Assembly (NCBI GenBank): GCA_035945115.1
Contig: DASZAN010000003.1
Span: 11,356 to 75,355, forward strand
DNA length: 64,000 nt
Reading direction: 5' to 3'
DNA from: DAHUYF01 sp035945115
GTDB taxonomy: Bacteria > Pseudomonadota > Alphaproteobacteria > ATCC43930 > CGMCC-115725
Below are positions 18,802 to 26,628 of this stretch, piece after piece (position 1 is the first letter of the stretch; every line of letters starts with the position of its first letter). The translations under genes and the position numbers were made by a program. The notes under the pieces were generated by a model. It saw only the letters and a program-made list of their open reading frames with translations. It ran no database searches and had not been told where the DNA came from.

Positions 18802-19008
18802 TTGTTGGACTTACGGCGCGATGAGGAAATGGCGCGCCGCGAGAAATTGCTCGACTGGGCTCGGTCAGAGGCCGAGCGCACCAGCATAAGAAACCTCGCA
18901 GGGCGAGTCGGGACGGACCATGCGAACCTCGACAAAGTGCTAAGGCATCGACGTGCCGCCAGTCGGGCGCTGCTAGAAAAGTTGGATGTTCTTCAATCCG
19001 CCTGGTGA
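18802..19008 (+). pseudogene. C-terminal remnant of a helix-turn-helix-like protein
   Basis: A TTG-initiated reading of 68 residues ends at 19008. The same frame is open upstream with no stop back into the end of uvrA, and from about 18715 it reads ITSRHLVAIARRKARPCPE, then NLAGRVGTDHANLDKVLRHR: two similar segments that look like helix-turn-helix units. There is no good start codon or ribosome site near a sensible N-terminus. I infer the 3' end of a DNA-binding protein gene whose 5' part was lost, but a short intact gene from TTG 18802 or ATG 18822 (MRKWRAA is in another frame) cannot be excluded. The original family is not recognised. Confidence 0.4.
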
Positions 19009-19103
19009 CGCGTCGAAGTTGAAAAGTATGGTCGACGCATTCCCAATGGGGTAATCTCCGATACGGTGCGGAGCTAGCATCAATTTCGCGTGGTGGAGGG
19101 GGA

Positions 19104-19217
19104 ATGCACCGGGCCATCGCTGGCGGGATCTTTGCACTCGCGCAACTAGCAATGCTGCAAGGGTGTGGAATCAATTGTATTCGATCGGGCGGGCTATACA
19201 ATTCCTGCCCTTCCTAA
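19104..19217 (+). CDS. Lipoprotein-type leader, probably the 5' part of the next gene
   Basis: ATG 19104 follows a strong GGAGGGGG ribosome site and encodes 37 residues: MHRAIAGGIFALAQLAMLQG then Cys21, a textbook lipoprotein signal with lipobox LQGC. It then reaches TAA at 19215. The next frame (GTG 19165) continues with protein-like sequence right where the lipobox ends. A one-base difference around 19156-19165 would join them into one lipoprotein. So this is either the first exon-like part of a frameshifted gene, a sequencing error, or a separate peptide. Confidence 0.45.
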   Translation: MHRAIAGGIFALAQLAMLQGCGINCIRSGGLYNSCPS

Positions 19218-20136
19218 TGATACGGAAGCTCTTTTGGATGTGGCGAAGAACACGCGAAAGATATATCAAGACAGATCAGACGCTTTGGAAGAGAGCAATT
19301 GGTGGTTTGATATACCAATATTTGCCCTCGCGGTGGGTGCGGCATCCGCACTGTTTGCGAAAAGCTCTGCCGACCTAATTGGTGGCTTTGCGCTGGGTGC
19401 CGGCACCGTCGCTCTAGCTCGGACCGAACTGCAACCTTCGCCGCGCGCGACCGCCTATGCCGCGGGCGCAAATGCGATGACATGTGTCTACATGAAGGGT
19501 CAAGCCTTTAAGGGCGCAGACGCGGATATCGAAATTTTGCACGCCGACAGCGCTACACTTGAACGGGAAATTTCAAAAGATACGCCCTTGCTGGCATTGC
19601 CCTCTCCTCCCGCTGACGATCCCATCTTAAAGGAGCTGGTCTCAGATTTTCACAAAGCGAAATCTGATTTGCAACAAGCGCTGTCTGCTGCGAAAGATGC
19701 GCTCGCAGTAGCACAGAAGGAAATTCAAGCTGGGCAATCTGCTGTCTCAACTCTTTCCGGAACGATCATGAGTATAGAAGACCAAGTGAAGAAGCTAGTG
19801 AAGCTACAGCCGTTGGATTTTGGTCAGGCGCTCGCATCTCTCAGCGGGAGCTTGACGGCAGCAGCAAATCAGGAGGCAGCAATTCAAAAAGCTCGAACAT
19901 CCCTGGCCCAGGTGCCGGCACCCACCAAACCGAAGGCCAAGCCCGAGGGAGGCGAACCCGCGAAGATCGCCGATGAGATTGCCGAAATGCAAACTGCAAC
20001 ACAGCAGTTGGTAATAAAATCGCACGCGATAACATCGCGCAGCGTGAGCTATGTGAAAATAGCATCCGACATTCAAAGCTGCGCCGGTTTGGCCGCTCCA
20101 AGTTCGCCGCCGGCAAAAAACGGACCGAAAACGTGA
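19165..20136 (+). CDS. Coiled-coil protein with two hydrophobic segments, apparently frameshifted from a lipoprotein leader
   Basis: A 323-residue frame from GTG 19165. Residues ~45-85 hold hydrophobic segments (FDIPIFALAVGAASALFA; LIGGFALGAGTVALA), followed by a long alpha-helical, Gln/Lys/Ala-rich region with heptad character (SDLQQALSAAKDALAVAQKEIQAG, shown in part), a Pro/Lys linker and a Ser/Pro-rich tail. GTG 19165 has no good ribosome site, whereas the lipoprotein leader at 19104 does, so the true product is probably leader plus this frame. It precedes the 3D-domain protease by 55 bases in the same orientation and is likely its partner. Base composition is lower in GC than the flanks. 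No family is recognised. Confidence 0.6.
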   Translation: MESIVFDRAGYTIPALPNDTEALLDVAKNTRKIYQDRSDALEESNWWFDIPIFALAVGAASALFAKSSADLIGGFALGAGTVALARTELQPSPRATAYAAGANAMTCVYMKGQAFKGADADIEILHADSATLEREISKDTPLLALPSPPADDPILKELVSDFHKAKSDLQQALSAAKDALAVAQKEIQAGQSAVSTLSGTIMSIEDQVKKLVKLQPLDFGQALASLSGSLTAAANQEAAIQKARTSLAQVPAPTKPKAKPEGGEPAKIADEIAEMQTATQQLVIKSHAITSRSVSYVKIASDIQSCAGLAAPSSPPAKNGPKT

Positions 20137-20191
20137 ATTTAGGCCAGAAGAGATCGTTTCTGAACGCGTCGTGGCCAAAATTGGGGGACAA

Positions 20192-21991
20192 ATGACATTC
20201 TTCCGAAGTACGATAATCGCAGTCGTCGCGGTTGTTTCGTTGTCCATTCACGCGGCGCGCGGAGACAATTTTACCATTGCTGCCCCGACTATCTCCGAGC
20301 TGCCGAAAATCGTGATATCAGTCGGTCAATATCATCTCCACGTATCTCAGTCCAATGGTACGATCCCTCTGCTAAACCCGCAGGGGACAAAGCTTGGTCC
20401 ATTGCTGACTGAAAACGAATTCTGCAAGGCTGCAGTCGAAGGAGCTGTCGAAGTTGACGGAGTGGTTTACAACGTTGCTGGGCACGGAAAGACGCGCCAA
20501 GTCGACTGTGCACCGCTGATTGGAGCTCTAGCGAAAAAATACGATTTTGGCTCTCGTCGATTCTCCCGCGCGATAGGACCATATGGGGACGGGGTAAAAG
20601 GGAACATTCTCGTACCGTTTAGAACTATGACATCGGATGGAAAATTCCTGGCGCCCGGAACGGTTGTCTTTATTCCGAAGGCCGTAGGCGTGATATTGCC
20701 AGGTGATCGTGTGCACGACGGATACTTTTTCGTAGGGGATATCGGTGACTTGCAAGATTCACGCGTGGATATTTTCGAAGGGCCTGACCAGGGGCCGTCT
20801 CCGTTCAGAACGGCTGGCATAAAGGGCAGGGTCGATGCGTACAAAATTGCGGATGAAGCAATCGTCAGAAGACTGCGCCAGGAGCACGCATCATCAGGTC
20901 TCCTCGCGGAGGTAGCAAGTGCTGAGTTAGCCGCTGCGGCTAGCAAGATTCTCCAGTCTCTCTCGACGGCCGATCGCGCTTCGTTGTCTCAGCGAGCGAG
21001 CTTTGCGGCCAAAACACTCCAAACGACGATCAAAACCGCACCAGAGAAGCAGAAAGAAGCGCTGGCGGTCCAGATCATAAATGCTAATTACACCGCAGAT
21101 ACATTTTCGAATGGGTTTCGCGGCCCTGTATCGAAACGGGGTGCTGAGGCAATTATATCGACTGTTCGGCTCGCATATATTTTCTGTGGAAACGATCTCG
21201 TAGACAAGTACCGAATACTCTATTGGCAAACGACTCTCGATGCTTATATCGCCAGCTACAGCGCTATCGATAGAGACGTTGGGCGCCTCGAATTTAGGTC
21301 ACTCATAAAAAATCCAGACGGTGTCCCTCAGCCTGTCAAAATGGTTGTTCCGTTCGCAACCGCGTTCGCGATAGCGCCAGATTTAATGGTTACAAACGCT
21401 CACGTAATTCCTGACCTGATAGGAACTTGGAACGGAAGTACAAGGAAATATGATATGAAAACTGATCGATTGGTGCAAGTCGAGCTTGGAGTAGAGTACA
21501 ATTACCATTGCACCCCACAGCCCCGCACGATGTTGATCAAAAGGATCGTCGACTTTGATCCCGACCTGGATGTAGCCGTGCTGAAAACAGATGGCTCAAT
21601 TCCACTTTTACCGCTTCCCCTAAGTCAGACACCTGCCGCTTACGATGAAGTGGTAGCAATAATCGGATATCCTGGCGTCGATCCTGCAATTAAGAAGGAA
21701 GATCAGGATATCGTTTTCGTCGCACCGGATGGCACGGTGCCTTACAACATAAAGCGATTTCAGCCCGGCCGCGTACAAGCCATCACCGATCAAGACTTTG
21801 TCGTGTGGTTCGATCACGACGCCAGCACACTTGTTGGAAATTCTGGTTCGCCCGTGATCCGAGTTTCAGATGGCACTGTCATCGGACTTCATCATCATGG
21901 GATCCCATACGACCACAATATTGCGACTCATATCTCCGCGATGCGGGACTTTCTTAACAAGGCAATAGACGAGGCTCGACAGATGCAATAG
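20192..21991 (+). CDS. Secreted fusion of a 3D-type double-psi barrel domain and a trypsin-like serine protease
   Basis: A 599-residue protein. ATG 20192 follows TTGGGGGACAA; signal peptide to about residue 24 (TIIAVVAVVSLSIHAARG). Residues ~95-197 resemble the 3D domain of MltA-like proteins: LAPGTVVFIPK, then GYFFVGDIGDLQDSRVDIF with Asp176, Asp183 and Asp193 as candidate acidic residues. A helical linker follows (~215-330). The C-terminal third is a trypsin-fold protease with His404 (TNAHVI), Asp460 (DLDVAVL) and Ser551 (GNSGSPV). 3D domains bind or cleave glycan strands, so a wall-bound protease is plausible. Upstream is the coiled-coil lipoprotein-like gene. The sequence is AT-richer than the chromosome (27 G/C of 60 at 21061-21120), suggesting transfer. 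Confidence 0.75.
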   Translation: MTFFRSTIIAVVAVVSLSIHAARGDNFTIAAPTISELPKIVISVGQYHLHVSQSNGTIPLLNPQGTKLGPLLTENEFCKAAVEGAVEVDGVVYNVAGHGKTRQVDCAPLIGALAKKYDFGSRRFSRAIGPYGDGVKGNILVPFRTMTSDGKFLAPGTVVFIPKAVGVILPGDRVHDGYFFVGDIGDLQDSRVDIFEGPDQGPSPFRTAGIKGRVDAYKIADEAIVRRLRQEHASSGLLAEVASAELAAAASKILQSLSTADRASLSQRASFAAKTLQTTIKTAPEKQKEALAVQIINANYTADTFSNGFRGPVSKRGAEAIISTVRLAYIFCGNDLVDKYRILYWQTTLDAYIASYSAIDRDVGRLEFRSLIKNPDGVPQPVKMVVPFATAFAIAPDLMVTNAHVIPDLIGTWNGSTRKYDMKTDRLVQVELGVEYNYHCTPQPRTMLIKRIVDFDPDLDVAVLKTDGSIPLLPLPLSQTPAAYDEVVAIIGYPGVDPAIKKEDQDIVFVAPDGTVPYNIKRFQPGRVQAITDQDFVVWFDHDASTLVGNSGSPVIRVSDGTVIGLHHHGIPYDHNIATHISAMRDFLNKAIDEARQMQ

Positions 21992-22026
21992 AGTGAGCGC
22001 GATTTGCCCGAAGTATGAACACTATA

Positions 22027-22081
22027 CCCTCTCCCCTCGCGGGAGAGGGAGGGGCCCATCGCGAAGCGATGGGAGGGTGAG
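22027..22081 (+). repeat. Intergenic palindromic repeat, right edge of the islet
   Basis: Two perfect inverted repeats: CCCTCTCCC/GGGAGAGGG at 22027-22049 and CCCATCGC/GCGATGGG at 22055-22073, then GAGGGTGAGG. Its reverse complement resembles the unit at 18650-18692. It lies between two converging genes and could also terminate transcription. Confidence 0.65.
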
Positions 22082-22082
22082 G

Positions 22083-23276
22083 TCAGCTTCCGGCGCTCAA
22101 CCCAAACACGGCTTGCGGCGCGTCGATGTCCTTGAGCTGATGCTGGCCGAGCGGCACGGCTTCGCCCGGCCCCAGCAAAGCCGCGAGCTCCGCCGAGAGC
22201 ACGATCGGCTGCTCGATGGCCGCGCTCAGCTTCTCGAGCCGCGCGGCGTGGTTGACGGCGGGGCCGATGACGGTGAAATCGAGCCGGTGGCTGGCGCCGA
22301 TATTGCCGAACATGACCTCGCCGACATGGAGCGCGATCCCGAACCGCACGGGCGGGTCCGCCTTGGCGGCGCGCTCCACATTGAGCGCGGCAACCGCCGA
22401 CACGGCGGCACGCGCCGCCCGCGCGGCACGCGCCGCGGCTTCGCGCCGGCCGACACCCGCCGCCGAAAACATCGCCAGCATGCCGTCGCCCATGAATTTG
22501 AGGATCTCGCCCGCCTCGCCCGCGACCGCCTTCGCCAAGACGCCGAAATAGTCGTTGAGGAGCGCGATCAACGCCGGGCGCGGCAGGCGGTCGGAGAGGC
22601 GCGTGAAGCCACGGAGATCGCTGAACCAGATCACTGCGTCGATGGTCTCGCCGTCGCCTCGCTTCACCTCGCCGCGGAGGATCCGCTCGCCCGCGGCATG
22701 CCCGACATAGGCGTCGAGCAGATTGACCGCGGTGTCGCGCAGTGAATGCACCTCGATGATCCGGGTGAAGGCGAATTGCAGCTGATACATGCGCTCGAGG
22801 TCCTGGCGCGAGAAGCCCCCCGCCTGGTCGGAGACGACGCTCAGCGCGTCGATGTGGTCGGTCGTGAACAAGAGCGGCAAGGCGACGTAATCGGTCGCGC
22901 CCTCCTCCTTCAGCTGCCGCAGGATCGGCGCCTGCAGCTCGTTTTGTTGCTCCAGGCGCACGCGAATGGTTTTGCGCTGCTCGTAGACGACCCGTAGCGG
23001 GTTATCGAGATACTGTGGCCTCGAGAAGAGGCCATGCGTCGCCATACCGACCTCGACGCCCTTGGCGCGCCGCCAAGTGTAAGCCTTGCCCGCCAGCTCG
23101 GGATGCAGGTTGGTTTGGAAATAAGCCAGGCGATAAAGAGGGATGCCGGCCTCGACCAGCTTCTCGCCCGCGGCCTTCACCAGCTCGGCGGTGTCGGTGA
23201 TGCGGTAAGCGTCGGTGACGAACCACTGCGCCAGCGGGTCGCTGTAGACGCGGGAGGGATCAGCCGTGTCGACCAT
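22083..23276 (-). CDS. Class III adenylate/guanylate cyclase
   Basis: A 397-residue soluble protein. The N-terminal ~190 residues form an uncharacterised sensory-like domain (GIPLYRLAYFQTNLHPELAGKAYTWR in part), a unit often seen in alphaproteobacterial cyclases. The C-terminal ~195 residues are the cyclase homology domain: IWFSDLRGFTRLSD with the first metal Asp, FMGDGMLAMF with the second, GIALHVGEVMFGNIGA and FTVIGPAVNHAARLE. It should make cyclic nucleotide from ATP or GTP; substrate choice is not settled by sight. An Ala-Arg repeat (ARAARAARAA) sits inside the catalytic domain. Divergent from trmFO. Confidence 0.9.
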   Translation of the reverse strand: MVDTADPSRVYSDPLAQWFVTDAYRITDTAELVKAAGEKLVEAGIPLYRLAYFQTNLHPELAGKAYTWRRAKGVEVGMATHGLFSRPQYLDNPLRVVYEQRKTIRVRLEQQNELQAPILRQLKEEGATDYVALPLLFTTDHIDALSVVSDQAGGFSRQDLERMYQLQFAFTRIIEVHSLRDTAVNLLDAYVGHAAGERILRGEVKRGDGETIDAVIWFSDLRGFTRLSDRLPRPALIALLNDYFGVLAKAVAGEAGEILKFMGDGMLAMFSAAGVGRREAAARAARAARAAVSAVAALNVERAAKADPPVRFGIALHVGEVMFGNIGASHRLDFTVIGPAVNHAARLEKLSAAIEQPIVLSAELAALLGPGEAVPLGQHQLKDIDAPQAVFGLSAGS

Positions 23277-23359
23277 GGAGCGAGTAGAGGTGGTCGGTTC
23301 CGTGCTGTCAATCGCCGCGCCCGATTGCAGCCGGCAGTGACGCGACCTATCGTCCGCCC

Positions 23360-24709
23360 GTGAGCTTGAACAATCCCGTTCACATCATCGGCGGCGGACT
23401 GGCGGGTAGCGAGGCTGCCTGGCAACTCGCGCGTGCCGGTATTCCCATCGTTCTGCATGAGATGCGCCCGGTGCGCGGCACCGAGGCACATGTGACGGGC
23501 AACCTCGCCGAGCTCGTCTGCTCCAATTCCTTCCGTTCGGACGATGCCGAGAACAATGCCGTCGGCGTGCTCCATGCGGAAATGCGTCGTTGCGGCTCGC
23601 TTATCATGCGCGCGGCAGACGCCCATCGCGTGCCGGCCGGCGGCGCGCTGGCGGTCGACCGCCACGGCTTCTCCGCCGCGGTCGAGGCGGCACTCGCGAA
23701 CGAACCGCTCGTTCGGATCGAGCGCGAAGAGATTGCCGGTCTACCGCCGGAAGGGTGGGACAACGTCATCATCGCCACCGGCCCCCTCACCTCACCGGCT
23801 CTCGCGGCGACGATTGCCGGCCTCACCGGTGAAGTGGCGCTCGCCTTTTTCGACGCGATCGCACCCATCGCCTACCGCGACAGCATCGACATGGAAAAAG
23901 CTTGGCGCCAGTCGCGCTACGGCAAGGGCGACGGCGCCGACTACATCAACTGTCCGCTCGACAAGGCCGAGTACGAGGCGTTCGTCGCCGCGCTCATCGC
24001 CGGTGAGAAGACCGAGTTTCACGAATGGGAGAAGAACACACCCTATTTCGAGGGCTGTCTTCCCATCGAAGTGATGGCGGCGCGCGGCGTCGACACCTTG
24101 CGCTGGGGACCGATGAAGCCCGTGGGACTGGGCGATCCGCGCCAGCCGCGCGGGCCTTACGCGGTGGTGCAGCTCCGCCAGGACAATGCGCTCGGCACGC
24201 TCTACAACATCGTGGGCTTCCAGACGAAACTGAAGCACGGCGAGCAGACGCGCATCTTCCGCATGATCCCCGGCCTCGAGCGCGCCGAGTTCGCGCGGCT
24301 CGGCGGGCTTCACCGCAACACCTTCCTCAACAGTCCGAAGCTGCTCGACGGTGAACTGCGGCTCAAGGCGATGCCGCGCCTGCGCTTTGCCGGCCAGATC
24401 ACCGGCGTCGAAGGTTATGTCGAAAGCGCCGCCATCGGCCTCCTCGCCGGTCGCTTCGCCGCCGCCGAGCGGCAGGGGCGCGCGATCACGCCGCCGCCGG
24501 CAACCACCGCGCTCGGCGCCCTCCTCGGCCACATCACCGCGGGCGCCGACGCTGCGACCTTTCAACCAATGAACATCAATTTCGGCCTGTTCCCGCCCCT
24601 CCCCGAGGGCGCGATTACGCGCGCCAATCGCGGCGAGCGCAAGCCGATGGTGGCGCGGCGCGCGCTGGCCGACCTCGAGGCTTGGTTGGGTTCGCGGGTA
24701 GCGGCATAG
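23360..24709 (+). CDS. trmFO: Methylenetetrahydrofolate-tRNA-(uracil-5-)-methyltransferase
   Basis: A 449-residue flavoenzyme that makes 5-methyluridine at position 54 of tRNA using methylenetetrahydrofolate and FADH2. The GTG start at 23360 gives VHIIGGGLAGSEAAWQLA, the FAD-binding Rossmann motif. The conserved ELVCSNSFRSDD, GGALAVDRHGFS, YINCPLDKAEYEAF and FEGCLPIEVMAARG motifs, and the C-terminal MNINFGLFPPL, are all present. Length fits the family. Transcription is divergent from the cyclase (84 bases between starts). Confidence 0.97.
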   Translation: MSLNNPVHIIGGGLAGSEAAWQLARAGIPIVLHEMRPVRGTEAHVTGNLAELVCSNSFRSDDAENNAVGVLHAEMRRCGSLIMRAADAHRVPAGGALAVDRHGFSAAVEAALANEPLVRIEREEIAGLPPEGWDNVIIATGPLTSPALAATIAGLTGEVALAFFDAIAPIAYRDSIDMEKAWRQSRYGKGDGADYINCPLDKAEYEAFVAALIAGEKTEFHEWEKNTPYFEGCLPIEVMAARGVDTLRWGPMKPVGLGDPRQPRGPYAVVQLRQDNALGTLYNIVGFQTKLKHGEQTRIFRMIPGLERAEFARLGGLHRNTFLNSPKLLDGELRLKAMPRLRFAGQITGVEGYVESAAIGLLAGRFAAAERQGRAITPPPATTALGALLGHITAGADAATFQPMNINFGLFPPLPEGAITRANRGERKPMVARRALADLEAWLGSRVAA

Positions 24710-24737
24710 TCTCGTCCAGGTCATAAGAAACCTTTTG

Positions 24738-24819
24738 CCGTCATTCCCGCGAAAGCGGGAATCCAGGGTCGCCGCGCTCGTCGCTTGCCCCTGGGTCCCT
24801 GCTTTCGCAGGGACGACGG
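24738..24819 (+). repeat. Dispersed palindromic repeat, copy 1
   Basis: Two hairpins, TTCCCGCGAAAGCGGGAA and TCCCTGCTTTCGCAGGGA, joined by a ~30-base middle and bounded by CCGTCATT and GACGACGG. A second copy is present in the opposite orientation at 30833-30910. It lies between two converging genes and may terminate both. Confidence 0.85.
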
Positions 24820-24853
24820 GGAGGTCAATTGATCCGGAACGCGCTCCCGAGAC

Positions 24854-25564
24854 TCACGTGCGCCTCAAGCTGGCGAGCGACCGCCGCTGTTTGCCCTCGG
24901 CGTCGAAATTCTCCGGCGCGAGCCAGGCCTCGAACGCCGCCTTGAGCGCCGGCCATTCGCCGTCGATGATCGAGAACCACGCTGTGTCGCGATTGCGCTG
25001 CTTGTAGACGGTGGCTTGGCGGAAAATGCCCTCGAAGCGAAAGCCCAGCCGCTCCGCCGCCGCGCGCGAGGGCGCGTTGAGCGCATCGCACTTCCATTCG
25101 TAGCGGCGATAGCCCAGCTCGTCGAAGACGCGGCGCATCATCAGATACATCGTTTCGGTCGCCGCGGGTCGGCGTTGCAGCAGGGGCGAATAGTAGATGT
25201 GGCCGACCTCGATGCTGCCGACGGCGACATCAATGCGCAGATAGCTCGCGACGCCCGTCGCCCGGCCGGTCTTGCCGTCGATCGTCGCGTAGAAGACACG
25301 CTCCGAGTCGGTCGCCGCCCCGTCGAGCCAGGCACGAAAATCGTCGTAGCGCAGGAAGGGGCCGACTGCCAGATAGGTCCAATTGCGCCCGTCCGTATCG
25401 AGTTCCGCAGCAGCGAAAAGATCGGGCGCGTGCTGCGCCGGATCGAGAGGGACGACGTCACAGGTCCGGCCGCGCATGGGCGTCGCCGGCGGCCGCTGGC
25501 GGGGCTGCCAGTCCGGCAACGGAAATCCGATGGGCTGGCCCAGATGATTGATCCGCTCCGTCAT
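24854..25564 (-). CDS. GNAT-family N-acetyltransferase
   Basis: A 236-residue protein of the GNAT fold, similar to RimJ/RimL-type enzymes: IYYSPLLQRRPAATETMYLM, then FDELGYRRYEWKCDALNAPS and AAERLGFRFEGIFRQATVYK, the acetyl-CoA-side and C-terminal beta elements. Substrate is unknown. ATG 25564 is the start used (MTERINHLGQPIGFPLP); it overlaps the stop of the NDUFAF6-like gene by 4 bases (ATGA), so the two are translated together. Confidence 0.85.
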   Translation of the reverse strand: MTERINHLGQPIGFPLPDWQPRQRPPATPMRGRTCDVVPLDPAQHAPDLFAAAELDTDGRNWTYLAVGPFLRYDDFRAWLDGAATDSERVFYATIDGKTGRATGVASYLRIDVAVGSIEVGHIYYSPLLQRRPAATETMYLMMRRVFDELGYRRYEWKCDALNAPSRAAAERLGFRFEGIFRQATVYKQRNRDTAWFSIIDGEWPALKAAFEAWLAPENFDAEGKQRRSLASLRRT

Positions 25565-26424
25565 ATGCTGTTCCTTCGATGGCGGCGGCGCCATGCCGCC
25601 CACGTCAAGCGCCAGCCGCGCCAGGGATCGTGACGTCGGACCAGCCGCGCAAAGGGATCGTAGCGCGCCCGCTTGAGCCGAGCGAGATCGGCGCGCGCCA
25701 ACACCGCGGGCAGCAAGGCCGGAATGGCGCTCTGCCGGAGATGAGCCGCCGTCGTCTCGGCCACGGCGAGATGCGCCGTGGCGAAATCCGCCAGTTGCGC
25801 CACGACGCGGCGCAGCTCCGGTGACGAGCGGAGCTCGAAGAGATCGCGCTCGGGCGAGAGGCCGGCCGCGGCGCTGAGATCGTGGGGCAAGTAGAGCCGC
25901 TTCGCCCGCGCATGAATGGGAATGGCACGGAGGAGACCCGTGAGCCCGTAGGCGATGCCGACCGCATGGGCCGCGGCGGCCGCCTCTTCTCCGGTGCTGC
26001 CCAGAGCCGCCAGGGCGAGCGAAACGAGGCTTCCCGAGGTTGCGTCAAGATAGCGCTCGAGGGCGGCAAGCGAGTCGGGTGGTCCGTTCTCGAGATCGCT
26101 CTCGCGGGCATCGATCAAGCGGTCGAAGCTCTCGCGCGGAAGCACGTGGCGGCGGACCGCGATCGCGAGTGGTTCCATCACCTCATGGCGTCGCAGGACC
26201 TCACCCGCGTAGATGCCGGCAACGCACTCGCGCCACCATTGGAGGCGAACGCGGCCAAGCGCCGCCTCGCTCACCACCTCCCGCGTCTTCGCCACTTCAT
26301 GGTTGAAGGCGTAAAGCGCGAAGAGATCATCCCGGCACTCGCCTGACGCGAACAACGCGGTAAGGAAGCGGTCGCGGTCATGACGCCGCACCAGACGAGC
26401 GATGGGTGTCAGCGCCGCGTCCAT
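25561..26424 (-). CDS. Squalene/phytoene synthase-family protein, NDUFAF6-like
   Basis: A 287-residue helical protein of the squalene/phytoene synthase superfamily (RHDRDRFLTALFASGECRDDLFALYAFNHEVA in part, then RLQWWRECV). The first catalytic DxxxD motif of true prenyl synthases is replaced by NHEVAKTREV, and the second is weak (DARESDLEN), so synthase activity is doubtful. This is the pattern of NDUFAF6, a respiratory complex I assembly factor in mitochondria that has close relatives in alphaproteobacteria. Position near an NDUFAF3-like gene supports that idea. Overlaps the GNAT gene by 4 bases. Confidence 0.8.
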   Translation of the reverse strand: MDAALTPIARLVRRHDRDRFLTALFASGECRDDLFALYAFNHEVAKTREVVSEAALGRVRLQWWRECVAGIYAGEVLRRHEVMEPLAIAVRRHVLPRESFDRLIDARESDLENGPPDSLAALERYLDATSGSLVSLALAALGSTGEEAAAAAHAVGIAYGLTGLLRAIPIHARAKRLYLPHDLSAAAGLSPERDLFELRSSPELRRVVAQLADFATAHLAVAETTAAHLRQSAIPALLPAVLARADLARLKRARYDPFARLVRRHDPWRGWRLTWAAWRRRHRRNSI

Positions 26425-26516
26425 CCCAGGCTAGCGCCTCGCGCGATTGCCGAGCCGCCGTTGCCGCCTTATGATGGAGGCCGAAGCGCTCGGATCGGCT
26501 TCAATGGGGGATAGCA

Positions 26517-26609
26517 ATGAAAAACCCGCTGGATTCGCTGGGGAGCACCGTCTTTCTCGGCTTTGTGCTGGTGGTCGTGCTCGTGCTTTTGATCCACGCC
26601 ATCGCCTGA
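26517..26609 (+). CDS. 30-residue single-pass membrane peptide
   Basis: ATG 26517 follows GGGGGATAG and encodes MKNPLDSLGSTVFLGFVLVV and then a hydrophobic run ending in LLIHAIA before TGA. The product is almost only one transmembrane helix with a short polar N-terminus. It ends 19 bases before the PuuD-like membrane protein, whose own ribosome site AGAGGGGGAAA follows, so the two form an operon. It may be a small subunit of that membrane protein. Below usual annotation length limits. Confidence 0.65.
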   Translation: MKNPLDSLGSTVFLGFVLVVVLVLLIHAIA

Positions 26610-26628
26610 AGCAAGAGGGGGAAACGCC

